Assembly (NCBI GenBank): GCA_016838895.1
Contig: JAEKNU010000015.1
Location: 1-64,000, forward strand
Direction of reading: 5' to 3'
Length of the DNA: 64,000 nucleotides
Source of the DNA: Chloroflexota bacterium
GTDB lineage: Bacteria; Chloroflexota; Anaerolineae; Anaerolineales; Anaerolineaceae
The first letter of the stretch is position 1; each line of letters opens with the position of its first letter. Of the stretch, positions 20,936 through 29,869 are shown piece by piece. The notes beneath the pieces were generated by a model that saw only the letters and a program-made list of their open reading frames with translations, had not been told where the DNA came from and did not search any database. A program made the translations under genes and the position numbers.

Positions 20936-22258
20936 ATGGCAAATGAAACTCAATTTGGCGAAGCCCTAAAATCCATTCGTTTATCAAAACAATACACTGT
21001 TCAGGAAGTATCACTGCAGACCCGTATCCATGAACGGTTTATTAACGCATTTGAAAATGGCCAACGCGAGGTTTTGCCTTCAAAAGTTCAAGCCAAAGGC
21101 TATATTAGAAATCTATTAGCATTCTATCAAGAAGATGCAAAACCATTTCTTGATGCGTGGGATACTGATCTTTCCATAAAATTGGATCAAGAAAATCAGG
21201 TTGAAACAGAGCAGCAGACTGTCCCTACCAATATTGATGAAAATAGCATTGTCTCAACTGATGATATTAGAAATGATATCGAACAAAATTACGATTCACT
21301 TTCAGCCACAGAAATTCTCTCAGCTATTGGAAAACAACTAGCCGCACGCAGATTTCAACTTGGCCTTGAATTGACTGAAGTAGAAGATTTTACACACTTA
21401 AAAGATCATAATTTAAGTTTTCTTGAAAAAGGCGGGTTTGATCAGATTCCTTCTCCGGTTCAAGCCAGAGGTATGTTAAAAATATATGCCGAATTTCTTG
21501 AGCTTGATCACAATGCCTTATTGCAACAATACGCAGAAGGGTTGCGAAAGAAACGGCTGGAACAAATAGCCATTGAAAATGCTCCAGTTAAAAAGAGACC
21601 CACTATTAGACTTAAGAAAAACAGTTTTCTTAGTTCAGTGCTTACCCCGGATTTTCTTGTTGTGGGGTCCATCGTACTCGTACTGTTTATAGCCATTATT
21701 TGGGGTTCTTCCTATGTTATTAACCTAAAACAAGAAGCGGCATGGGAAAAAATGGGGGTTGATCAGGACATCATTGCACAAGCAGATACCAGCCCTTCAC
21801 CTACGCTAAGTCCAACAGCAGAAATTGTTGATGTGCCAGCACAACCTCAGAATACAGAAGAAGACATTCAGGGCGAAGAAATCACTGCGGACAAAGAAAA
21901 TGGGCTGATTCATCTGAACCTCACTGCTCAGCAACGCGCCTGGGTACGTATTACTGCCGACAATCAAATTGTTTTTGAGGGACGCCTGATACCCGGCAAC
22001 CCATACAATTATGATGCAAATCAGGAGATTGTCCTGTTAACGGGTAATGCCGCTGCGATTCATATACTGTACAATAATCAGTTTATTGGCAGCCTGGGTA
22101 AAAATGGAGAACTGCTTGAAATGGTATTTAATAACCAAGGTATGATAACACCAACGCCATTGTACTCCCCAACACCCACCTCAACGATGCAGCCAACCTC
22201 AACACCAACCATTACGGCAACCGTTGCTACGTCTACGGTGACACCTTTCATCCCCTAA
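20936..22258 (+). CDS. RodZ-like membrane protein with two HTH domains
   Basis: A 440-residue single-pass membrane protein. Residues 8-70 are a RodZ-type cytoplasmic HTH (GEALKSIRLSKQYTVQEVS, GYIRNLLAFYQED). Residues about 122-185 are a second copy of the same domain (GKQLAARRFQLGLELTEVE, GMLKIYAEFLELD). A transmembrane segment follows (about 235-260, DFLVVGSIVLVLFIAIIW), then a Pro/Ser/Thr linker, a DUF4115-like beta domain (WVRITADNQIVFEGRLIPG) and a Thr/Pro-rich end. RodZ anchors MreB to the membrane, so this could partner the mreB-like gene 8 kb away; that is inference. The duplicated HTH is unusual. No strong ribosome site precedes the ATG. Confidence 0.8.
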   Translation: MANETQFGEALKSIRLSKQYTVQEVSLQTRIHERFINAFENGQREVLPSKVQAKGYIRNLLAFYQEDAKPFLDAWDTDLSIKLDQENQVETEQQTVPTNIDENSIVSTDDIRNDIEQNYDSLSATEILSAIGKQLAARRFQLGLELTEVEDFTHLKDHNLSFLEKGGFDQIPSPVQARGMLKIYAEFLELDHNALLQQYAEGLRKKRLEQIAIENAPVKKRPTIRLKKNSFLSSVLTPDFLVVGSIVLVLFIAIIWGSSYVINLKQEAAWEKMGVDQDIIAQADTSPSPTLSPTAEIVDVPAQPQNTEEDIQGEEITADKENGLIHLNLTAQQRAWVRITADNQIVFEGRLIPGNPYNYDANQEIVLLTGNAAAIHILYNNQFIGSLGKNGELLEMVFNNQGMITPTPLYSPTPTSTMQPTSTPTITATVATSTVTPFIP

Positions 22259-22269
22259 GGTATGATTTC

Positions 22270-23583
22270 ATGAAATATTATCTTGTATCTCTCGGTTGTG
22301 CAAAAAACACAGTCGATTCTGAATCAATCGCCAGATTGCTTAATAGCAACGGTTGGCAGGCTGCTACTGCACCTGATCAGGCTGACTTAATGCTTGTGAA
22401 TACTTGCGGGTTCATCCAACCTGCCCGTGAAGAATCCTATGAATATCTAAATGAATTAGCTGCAATAAAAACGGAAAATCAACTATTGGTGGCTGCTGGT
22501 TGCTTAACAGAGCGAGTACAAACAAGTATCTTTGAACAAGTTCCCCAGGTTGACGGCATCATTGGTGCGCGTAAATGGATGGATATCGTCCCCTTTATTA
22601 ATGAAATTCGCAGGAAAAAACAACTAGGTCCAGTCTTTTACCCGTCTGATGAAATAATTGGTGCTGAACCAAATGTTTTACGTGCTTCCATTCAGGGAAC
22701 ATCTGCCTATTTAAAAATAGCTGATGGTTGTCGCAGAAAATGTGCTTATTGCTCCATTCCATTAATCAAAGGCACAACAGTGAGTCGGGATGTGGGTACC
22801 ATCCTGGATGATGCAATAGAATTACAAAAAATTGGTATGAAAGAAATCATTTTAATCGCTCAGGACTTAACCGATTATGGACGTGATCTGGGACTTAAAA
22901 ATGGTTTGGAAACTTTGCTTTACAAATTAGTCAAAGAAATCCCCCAGGTTCCATGGATTCGTCTCTTATATACTTTTCCGGGACAAATCTCTGATGAATT
23001 AATCGACCTCATTGCTGAAAACCAACAAATTCTGAATTATATTGATATTCCACTTCAACACGCACATCCGCAGATTCTCAAGAAAATGAACCGTCCATTT
23101 GATCTGGATTGGATTTACAGTACTTTCGAAAAGATTCGCAAGCGCATGCCGGATGTCACCATTCGCACGACTTTTATCGCAGGATTTCCAGGAGAGACCC
23201 AAAAAGAATTCAATTTCTTAATGGATTTCGTAAAAGAAATGCAATTTGATCGCGTTGGCGTTTTTCCTTTCTGGTTTGAAAAAGGAACACCCAGTGAGAA
23301 ATATGGCGATCCGTTACCTGCAGAAATCAAGAACGAGCGAGCGGCTCAGTTGATGCAAATACAGGAAGGCATATCAAAGCGCATTAACGAGAAATGGATT
23401 GGCAAAACCATGGATGTATTGATTGAAGGAACGATTGACGATACAACTGTTGGACGTTCTTATCGGGATGCACCGGAAATTGATGGCCTGGTGTTCGTCA
23501 ATGGAGATGTGCAAATTGGCGAGATTGTACCGGTAAAAATCACAGGCGCTATGATTCATGATTTAATAGGCAATTCGATATAA
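22270..23583 (+). CDS. rimO: Ribosomal protein S12 methylthiotransferase RimO
   Basis: Radical SAM methylthiotransferase that modifies an aspartate of ribosomal protein uS12. The 437 residues show the N-terminal UPF0004 domain (YYLVSLGCAKNTVDSE, NTCGFIQPAREE, AGCLTERV) with three cluster cysteines, the radical SAM motif CRRKCAYCSIP, and a C-terminal TRAM domain. The SLGCAKNTVD and CGFI blocks favour RimO over MiaB. It starts 11 bases after the RodZ-like gene. Confidence 0.95.
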   Translation: MKYYLVSLGCAKNTVDSESIARLLNSNGWQAATAPDQADLMLVNTCGFIQPAREESYEYLNELAAIKTENQLLVAAGCLTERVQTSIFEQVPQVDGIIGARKWMDIVPFINEIRRKKQLGPVFYPSDEIIGAEPNVLRASIQGTSAYLKIADGCRRKCAYCSIPLIKGTTVSRDVGTILDDAIELQKIGMKEIILIAQDLTDYGRDLGLKNGLETLLYKLVKEIPQVPWIRLLYTFPGQISDELIDLIAENQQILNYIDIPLQHAHPQILKKMNRPFDLDWIYSTFEKIRKRMPDVTIRTTFIAGFPGETQKEFNFLMDFVKEMQFDRVGVFPFWFEKGTPSEKYGDPLPAEIKNERAAQLMQIQEGISKRINEKWIGKTMDVLIEGTIDDTTVGRSYRDAPEIDGLVFVNGDVQIGEIVPVKITGAMIHDLIGNSI

Positions 23584-23640
23584 AATCAATACAAATCAAA
23601 TAATATTTCATTCATGAATATTGTCATGCAAATACTCACC

Positions 23641-23674
23641 TAAAAAAACACCAGTTGATTGACAACTGGTGTTT
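23641..23674. terminator. Bidirectional terminator between rimO and the TPR-like gene
   Basis: A perfect 12-bp stem (AAACACCAGTTG at 23646-23657, complement at 23663-23674) with a 5-base loop. The A7 run on the left gives a T run for leftward transcripts. Confidence 0.8.
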
Positions 23675-23696
23675 GTAATTTCTGATTCGGTAATAG

Positions 23697-24767
23697 TTAC
23701 CCCTCCTCAATAGTAGCAGTAGGTGTTGGTTCAGTGACTGGCGGTTCCTCTGTGGTTTCTGGTGTAGATTCAGTAGCCGCCGTAGTCGGTGCAGGTGTGG
23801 AGGTTGGCGGAGAACAAATCAAATAAACTGCCGTTGCGGTTGCGTAGAAGGAATCATCACCACCTAAAGTGGCAGCAATAGCATACTGATCCCGTGCATC
23901 ACAGTATTTTTCTTCATTAACCAATTGATCACCGTATCCAATCAAAGATTGGCGATATCGTTCAGTAGCCGTCCAATTTGAGCCATCACGTAAATTGGGC
24001 ATACTGGAATTAACTTGAGAAAAATAATAGACTGCTTGCGGCCAATCGACCTGCCAAAAACCTGAGCCGGTCAGATAATAGGATGCCGCCTGTCTATAGG
24101 CATTGGCTTCCTTATCAATAGGACCATATTGTTCCGCTAAAGCCAGGTCATAAATACCGCCTTCCAATTTTCCTTCCAGAAGAATTTTGTCAACGCCACG
24201 ATTACGATATGCCAGATAATACATACCGTCAACTTCAACAGCATGATATTCAATATCCACTTTGCGTAATGCATTTAGAGTTTCAATAGCTGCTTGCCAA
24301 TTTCCACCTTTCAAATATTCTTGTGCCTGGGCAAACCTTTGTTCCTGATTTTGTAAATCGGCGGTAGGCTCAAGCGTAGGTGTGGAGGTCACTGCAATCG
24401 TTGGTGTTGCGAGCCTTGCTTTTGCCACTTCCAATTCTGCTAATTTCTCAGTTAAGCCTGGATATTCCGGATGAATTTCCAAAACATGCTCGAATCTTTT
24501 TCGTGCAGTATCCAATCGTCCTTCAGCCAGGTCAATCACGCCTAATTGAAATTGTGTAGTTGCCTGTTGAATTTCCAATTTTTCAGCTGCTAACAAGCGG
24601 TTTCGGATACCTTCACCATAGCCAAACCAAACTCCAACACCAGCAATCAGGATGATGATTAATACACCCAGAAATATTGCCAATCCACGGCCTTTTTTTT
24701 CTTTCTTTGCTTTTTTCGGTGGCACAGTCACTGGTTGTGTTTCTTTATCATTCGGAATTGTGTCCAT
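23697..24767 (-). CDS. TPR-like single-pass membrane protein
   Basis: A 356-residue protein of unknown function. Residues 1-25 are Lys-rich and cytoplasmic, residues about 30-50 form one membrane segment (GLAIFLGVLIIILIAGVGVWFG), and the rest is external. TPR-like helices (QFQLGVIDLAEGRLDTARKR; RFAQAQEYLKGGNWQAAIETL; YRQSLIGYGDQLVNEEKYCD) are split by a Thr/Pro linker near residue 125, and the C-terminus is a Thr/Pro/Glu tail. It follows murJ by 18 bases, so a role in envelope assembly or as a scaffold is possible, but the sequence does not decide it. AGGAAA precedes the ATG. Confidence 0.75.
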   Translation of the reverse strand: MDTIPNDKETQPVTVPPKKAKKEKKGRGLAIFLGVLIIILIAGVGVWFGYGEGIRNRLLAAEKLEIQQATTQFQLGVIDLAEGRLDTARKRFEHVLEIHPEYPGLTEKLAELEVAKARLATPTIAVTSTPTLEPTADLQNQEQRFAQAQEYLKGGNWQAAIETLNALRKVDIEYHAVEVDGMYYLAYRNRGVDKILLEGKLEGGIYDLALAEQYGPIDKEANAYRQAASYYLTGSGFWQVDWPQAVYYFSQVNSSMPNLRDGSNWTATERYRQSLIGYGDQLVNEEKYCDARDQYAIAATLGGDDSFYATATAVYLICSPPTSTPAPTTAATESTPETTEEPPVTEPTPTATIEEG

Positions 24768-24785
24768 AGTTTTTCCTATGCATTT

Positions 24786-26318
24786 TTACAATCGAAATGC
24801 GAGTTTTATATCTTTCCATACTAACGGTGCGGCAATGGCTATGCCAGCAAATCCACTCAACAAACCAAGCATCAACGGCGATAAGCTTTCACTGCCAAAA
24901 TGCAGAATCAAAAGAATCAGACCGCTGCTCAAAACTGAGGCAATGACAGCACGCATTAATGATTTGCCAACCTCAATCCGATATCGGATATAGCGTTTTA
25001 ACCAGAATAATAATACCAGCGCTTGAACAGTAAAGGCAAGAGAATCTGTTAAACTGATTCCTGCTGCACCCCACAATTTATAGAATAAACTACCAAATAA
25101 AATGTACAACCCAACATTAATCATTGCTGCATAGAGCGGCTTTTTGGCCTCATGCTGGGCATAGAACGATCGTGCAGCCATTTCAAGTAAGCAATGACCG
25201 GTTAATCCGACGAAATAACCTCGCGTTACCCATAGTAATAGATCTGTCCCGGCATCATCGAAATCAAAGGCAACCACCAACAATGGACGTAAAGCAAAGC
25301 TTGCAATAGCAGCAATAGGCATGGTTAATGAGATCAATACATTTATCGTGCGGTTTACAGTACTGCGAAATGCTTGATAGTCCTTTTTGGAAATTTGTTC
25401 AGAAAGTGTTGGCAGCAGCGCTGTACCGATAGCCGTACCAATTAAAGTCTCCGGGACTTGCTGGAACATATATCCATAGGATAAAGCGGATACAGCTCCT
25501 TCAGCCAGACGTGAAGCCAGATTGTCTCTCACCAGAAAGATAAGTTGAACAAAAAACATTGTCAATAATCGCGGCCCCATAAGACGCAAAACTTCTTTTA
25601 CAGCACTATCCCTTAATCCAAATCCGACAGTCCAATTAAACTTATATTTGATTAAGCCAGGAATTTGAATAGCCAGATGTAGTAGTGCCCCTAAAATAAC
25701 ACCGTAGACCAGACCGTGTATGCCTAATCCATAACTGGGTAATTCAATGCCGCCAATTTGGTAACCCTCAGATGGAGCTAGAATCGTTGCACCAAATATT
25801 TGACCAATATTGTAAAACAATGGCGCCAATGCCGGGAGAAAAAAATGTTGATTGGCTTGCAGACCGGCCATGATTAATCCGCTAATCGAAAAGATCAGCA
25901 TGGCAATTAAATCCATGCGCATCAATTCAACGGTTAGTGCTTGCTGTGGTGCAGTAAAACCCGGCGCAATGCCTAATTCCATACGGATTAATTGCGGAGC
26001 AAACAAGGCTACCAGTAACGCCGTCCCGGCAGATACAACAAATGCCAGGTTCGCGATTCTTGAAAATAATTTCCATGCAGCAGCTCTGCCTTCCTGAGTT
26101 AACACGTCAGATAGCACAGGAATAAATGCCATGGCCAATGCACCACCCGAAATCAAGGCAAACAACAAATCCGGCATATTGTTGGCGACATTGAAAACAT
26201 CTAATTCGCCGCTAAGACCAAATTGGCGTCCTATGATCACTTGTCTCAAAATCGCCAGCGCTTTGTCCAGCGCAAAAAATCCCGCTAGCATGGCAGTTAT
26301 TTTTGTCAGTTTTGACAT
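24786..26318 (-). CDS. murJ: Lipid II flippase MurJ (MviN family)
   Basis: Polytopic membrane protein that flips undecaprenyl-linked peptidoglycan precursor. The 510 residues are full length with about 14 membrane segments. Family marks include FFALDKALAILRQVIIGRQFG in the first helix, PDLLFALISGGALAMAFIPVL in the second, LPTLSEQ and RSFYAQHE. It starts four bases after the ZIP gene stop and its ribosome site overlaps that stop, indicating coupling. Confidence 0.92.
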   Translation of the reverse strand: MSKLTKITAMLAGFFALDKALAILRQVIIGRQFGLSGELDVFNVANNMPDLLFALISGGALAMAFIPVLSDVLTQEGRAAAWKLFSRIANLAFVVSAGTALLVALFAPQLIRMELGIAPGFTAPQQALTVELMRMDLIAMLIFSISGLIMAGLQANQHFFLPALAPLFYNIGQIFGATILAPSEGYQIGGIELPSYGLGIHGLVYGVILGALLHLAIQIPGLIKYKFNWTVGFGLRDSAVKEVLRLMGPRLLTMFFVQLIFLVRDNLASRLAEGAVSALSYGYMFQQVPETLIGTAIGTALLPTLSEQISKKDYQAFRSTVNRTINVLISLTMPIAAIASFALRPLLVVAFDFDDAGTDLLLWVTRGYFVGLTGHCLLEMAARSFYAQHEAKKPLYAAMINVGLYILFGSLFYKLWGAAGISLTDSLAFTVQALVLLFWLKRYIRYRIEVGKSLMRAVIASVLSSGLILLILHFGSESLSPLMLGLLSGFAGIAIAAPLVWKDIKLAFRL

Positions 26319-26322
26319 ATCT

Positions 26323-27138
26323 TTACCCCAGGGCTACGTCAAGCACCATCATCACGGTAAATCCAAGCATAGCACCAATCGTTGGCCAATCCGTACCTTC
26401 CATTTGGGATTCCGGTATCAATTCTTCAATGACCACATAAATCATGGCGCCAGCCGCAAAAGACAGCGCATAAGGCAATATTGGGCGAATGAAATATACC
26501 GCTGCCGCTCCAATCACACCGGCAATCGGTTCAACAATACCGGATAGCTGCCCAACTGTAAAACTTTTTAGTCTTGAGAAACCCTCACGTCGCAATGGTG
26601 CCGCTACGGCCAAACCTTCAGGGAAGTTTTGAATTCCAATACCTATGGCCAGGACTACTGCACCAGCCAGGGTCGCTTCAGGTAAACCCGCAGCCGCTGC
26701 ACCAAATGCCACACCAACGGCTAAACCTTCCGGGAAATTATGCAATGTGATTGCTAAAACGAGTAAGACACTACGCTGCCAGGATGTTTTAATACCTTCT
26801 GCTTCAGTGACAGGTAACCCCAAATGCAGATGAGGTAATATCTTGTCAACCCCCCATAAAAATGCCCCACCTAATAAAAATCCGACCGCTGCTGGCAACC
26901 AACCTGGCACACCCAATGATTCTGACATTTCAATAGCTGGAGCCAACAATGACCAGTAACTGGCTGCAATCATCACTCCAGCCGCAAAACCAAGCATGGT
27001 ATCCAATACCTTGCGGTTGATTTCTTTTGCCAGAAATACACCTGCCGCACCCAGAGCAGTTACACCCCAAGTAAACAATGTTGCTAATAAAGCTTGTATA
27101 ATTGGATTTAATGTTCCAAGTGAATCGATAATACTCAT
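26323..27138 (-). CDS. ZIP-family metal transporter
   Basis: Divalent metal importer of the ZIP family (zinc most likely, also iron or manganese). The 271 residues have eight membrane segments. The metal-site motifs are [11 protein letters not shown] in helix 4 and [13 protein letters not shown] in helix 5; the second lacks the histidine of the usual HNxPEG (here Q). The loop between helices 3 and 4 has only a few histidines (LPHLHLG). First gene of a ZIP-murJ-TPR unit; AGAGGA precedes the ATG. Confidence 0.9.
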   Translation of the reverse strand: MSIIDSLGTLNPIIQALLATLFTWGVTALGAAGVFLAKEINRKVLDTMLGFAAGVMIAASYWSLLAPAIEMSESLGVPGWLPAAVGFLLGGAFLWGVDKILPHLHLGLPVTEAEGIKTSWQRSVLLVLAITLHNFPEGLAVGVAFGAAAAGLPEATLAGAVVLAIGIGIQNFPEGLAVAAPLRREGFSRLKSFTVGQLSGIVEPIAGVIGAAAVYFIRPILPYALSFAAGAMIYVVIEELIPESQMEGTDWPTIGAMLGFTVMMVLDVALG

Positions 27139-27193
27139 TTTGTCCTCTATTCATTCAAACATGTGTTATTCATGTTAAACTTATAATTATATT

Positions 27194-27212
27194 TTCCATA
27201 ATCCCTATGGAA
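27194..27212. promoter_or_regulatory. Inverted repeat between the ZIP gene and rsmI
   Basis: TTCCATA and TATGGAA form 7-bp arms around a 5-base spacer in the 115-base divergent region, between A/T-rich stretches that could hold both -10 boxes. It could be an operator for either direction. No regulator can be named. Confidence 0.35.
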
Positions 27213-27253
27213 TATTATATTATAGCGAACTCCACACGGAAATCAAATAGCCT

Positions 27254-27940
27254 ATGAATTTTAAACCTGGAAAATTGTATCTCGTATCCATACCTATTGG
27301 AAACCCAAAAGATATCACCCTCAGAGCGTTGGATATTCTCTCTTCAGTTGATTTTATCATCTGTGAGGATATTCGCAATGCCTCTCGCTTATTAAAAAAG
27401 TGTTCTTTAGATGAAAAACCCTTTATGGTTTTGAATGAACATAATGAAAAGAAGGATGCCGATTTAGTGGTTAATGACTTGCTAATAGGGAAGAATGCAG
27501 CATTGATATCAGATTGTGGAACGCCAGTTTTTGCCGATCCCGGGCATCATCTGATTCGCTATGCTGTGCAATCATCAATACCAATTGTGCCAATTCCGGG
27601 TGTCTCTTCACTTATGGCAGCATTATCCCTAGTAGATCGCCAATTACATCAATTCTATTTTGCCGGTTTTTTACCTCGTGATAAACAAGAACGGCTATTG
27701 GCATTAAAGAAACTAAAAGCCCAACAGGTTGCCATCGTAATCATGGATACACCCTATCGTATGCAAGCAGTTTTACAGGATATTGCAAAGGTTTTTTCGC
27801 CTAATCAAGAAATATTGCTGGCAACCGATCTGACCCAGAAAACAGAGCAAATTTATCGCGGACACGTTCGCGAAGTACAAACGAATATTCAAAAGCAGAA
27901 AGCAGAATTCATCCTGGTAATCTATAATACTGGAAGATAA
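27254..27940 (+). CDS. rsmI: 16S rRNA cytidine-2'-O-methyltransferase RsmI (short form)
   Basis: Tetrapyrrole-methylase-fold enzyme that methylates C1402 of 16S rRNA. Family blocks: LYLVSIPIGNPKDITLRALDIL, ICEDIRNASRLL, ISDCGTPVFADPG, IPGVSSLMAALSLV and FYFAGFLPRDKQER. It has 228 residues against the usual 270-290; the C-terminal helical extension is missing. Several normally invariant positions differ (EDIRN for EDTRH). It might be an RsmI paralogue with another target. First gene of a unit with a small membrane protein and a peptidase. Confidence 0.85.
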   Translation: MNFKPGKLYLVSIPIGNPKDITLRALDILSSVDFIICEDIRNASRLLKKCSLDEKPFMVLNEHNEKKDADLVVNDLLIGKNAALISDCGTPVFADPGHHLIRYAVQSSIPIVPIPGVSSLMAALSLVDRQLHQFYFAGFLPRDKQERLLALKKLKAQQVAIVIMDTPYRMQAVLQDIAKVFSPNQEILLATDLTQKTEQIYRGHVREVQTNIQKQKAEFILVIYNTGR

Positions 27941-27941
27941 G

Positions 27942-28253
27942 ATGAGCAAAAAAAAGAATCAAAATGAAAAAAAATCCGGTTCAACTTTCAATGGTGGTTT
28001 TGTTATTATTTTATTTATCTTTCTGATGACAATTTTCCTGCTTGTCACCCAACCAGATTATTATCACTCAACCATTATTTTGTATGGATTTGGAGCAGCT
28101 GTATTGATCTTGTTCGTGATATTGTTTTCTATTTTGCAAAAACCAGTTACACCACCAACTGAAGAGGACCAAAAAGGGAAGAATCTCTCGGTTGAAATCG
28201 GCAGTCCATCGGACATAATAAACAATGAGACCAGTGAAGAAAGTTCATCGTAG
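27942..28253 (+). CDS. Small membrane protein, unknown function
   Basis: A 103-residue protein with a Lys/Asn-rich start, two membrane helices (about 20-40, GGFVIILFIFLMTIFLLVT, and 48-66, IILYGFGAAVLILFVILFS) and a charged, Ser/Glu-rich C-terminal tail. It starts one base after the rsmI stop, so the two are co-translated. I do not recognise a family. Confidence 0.75.
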   Translation: MSKKKNQNEKKSGSTFNGGFVIILFIFLMTIFLLVTQPDYYHSTIILYGFGAAVLILFVILFSILQKPVTPPTEEDQKGKNLSVEIGSPSDIINNETSEESSS

Positions 28254-28269
28254 TTAAAGAGACCATGAT

Positions 28270-29256
28270 ATGACCCAAGAATCGATGTTTCCAGAAATTG
28301 AACCCTATCGTACTGATCTACTTGAAGTATCAGCCCAACACCAAATATATTATGAAGAAGTCGGCAATCCGCATGGTAAACCGATTCTTTTTTTGCATGG
28401 AGGACCAGGCGGTTCAGTTGTTGCCAAAAGCCGCAGATATTTTGATCCTGATTTTTATCGGGTAATCCTATTTGATCAACGCGGTACAGGAAAAAGCCAA
28501 CCCAAATTGTCATTACATGACAACACAACCTGGCATCTGATCGAGGACATTGAAAAACTTCGCCGCCATTTAGGCATTTCACAATGGTCATTATTTGGCG
28601 GGAGTTGGGGCAGCACACTGGCATTGGCTTACGCGACTAACCATCCGAATCGTGTCATATCCATTATTTTACGTGGGGTGTTTCTAGGCAGACAAATTGA
28701 ACTGGATTGGCTATACCAACATGGCGCATCCATGATCCGCCCCCAAGCCTGGCAGGCGTTCGTTGAGCCGATACCTGCGACCGAAAGGTTCGATATGGTG
28801 CAGGCATATTATTCCCGTTTAACATCCACAATGTCAGAGGAAGAAAAATTTACACTCGCTAAAAAATGGAATCATTGGGAAACAGCAAACGCATACCTGA
28901 TCCCCCCAGAGATAAAAGAACCTGCAAAAGAGCTTTCCGAAGAAGAAAAATATGCTAAAAAACAATCTGAATTAGCCCTTGCCTTGATCGAGACTCATTA
29001 TTTTGTAAATCATTCGTTTTTTGAGAACGATGAATTTATCTTGAATCACCTGGCAAAAATCCACCATATTCCCTGTTTCATTGCCCAGGGGCAATATGAT
29101 ACGGTTTGTCCGCTGCAAACAGCCTGGGATGTGAAAAACCATTATCCTACCGCAGAATTAAACATCATCCCTGATGGTGGACATGTGGGCAGTACTGGAA
29201 ATATGGCAATCGAACTCGTTCGTATTACCAATCACGGTAAAACGCTGTACAATTAA
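28270..29256 (+). CDS. pip: Proline iminopeptidase
   Basis: Alpha/beta-hydrolase that releases N-terminal proline from peptides (family S33). The 328 residues show the oxyanion loop FLHGGPGG, DQRGTGKS, the nucleophile elbow GGSWGSTLALAYA (catalytic Ser), the family motif RGVFLGR and the C-terminal GQYDTVCP (Asp) and GGHVGS (His). No signal peptide, so cytosolic. It follows the small membrane protein by 16 bases. Confidence 0.93.
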   Translation: MTQESMFPEIEPYRTDLLEVSAQHQIYYEEVGNPHGKPILFLHGGPGGSVVAKSRRYFDPDFYRVILFDQRGTGKSQPKLSLHDNTTWHLIEDIEKLRRHLGISQWSLFGGSWGSTLALAYATNHPNRVISIILRGVFLGRQIELDWLYQHGASMIRPQAWQAFVEPIPATERFDMVQAYYSRLTSTMSEEEKFTLAKKWNHWETANAYLIPPEIKEPAKELSEEEKYAKKQSELALALIETHYFVNHSFFENDEFILNHLAKIHHIPCFIAQGQYDTVCPLQTAWDVKNHYPTAELNIIPDGGHVGSTGNMAIELVRITNHGKTLYN

Positions 29257-29359
29257 TCAATGTATGAAAATTAACTGAATGGCTATGCGACTTTCTTCAA
29301 AATCCTAACGATATAAATTTCTGTCAAATATAATAATTTTCTTGCAGCAGGAGGGTTTC

Positions 29360-29842
29360 ATGAAAAATGATCGTTTCTTTCTCGGAATACTGATTGGTAT
29401 CGGCGCCATCATCTTATTGTCAGTTGTGCTGGTGCTCATCAATCAAAATCAAGCAGCCTACCTCTCTGAGGATACACCGGAAGGTGTGGTCAATAATTAT
29501 TTATTGGCCTGGTATGACGAGGATTATGAAAAAATTGAATCCTACCTGATGGACCATGAATACAAACCTGATTTACAAATGATTATTGATGCAGCCATTG
29601 ATAATCAATACTCATTGGAAATGTCAGGGGTTTATATTGAAAGCAGTTTTATATATGACAATGGTACCCAGGCATCAGTGATTATCTCAACGGCGAATTC
29701 ATCAAGTGGATCATATCGCAAAATATATCAATCTGACGATACAGTATCCCTGATTAAGCAGGATGGACATTGGAAAATTGAAGAATTTCCGCATCCGTAT
29801 TGGGGCTGGAGTTGGTATCTACCCCCCGATCAATATAAATAA
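29360..29842 (+). CDS. Membrane-anchored protein with a DUF4878/NTF2-like domain
   Basis: A 160-residue protein: an N-terminal anchor (residues about 6-28, FLGILIGIGAIILLSVVLVL) and a small outside domain (TPEGVVNNYLLAWYDEDYEKIESYL) that resembles NTF2-like or DUF4878 domains, ending in an aromatic stretch (PHPYWGWSWYLPP). The start at 29360 is chosen because AGGAGGG lies four bases upstream; the frame is open six codons further. Function unknown. Confidence 0.75.
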   Translation: MKNDRFFLGILIGIGAIILLSVVLVLINQNQAAYLSEDTPEGVVNNYLLAWYDEDYEKIESYLMDHEYKPDLQMIIDAAIDNQYSLEMSGVYIESSFIYDNGTQASVIISTANSSSGSYRKIYQSDDTVSLIKQDGHWKIEEFPHPYWGWSWYLPPDQYK

Positions 29843-29869
29843 GACATCCGGTTTCATAAGGAGAAAAAC

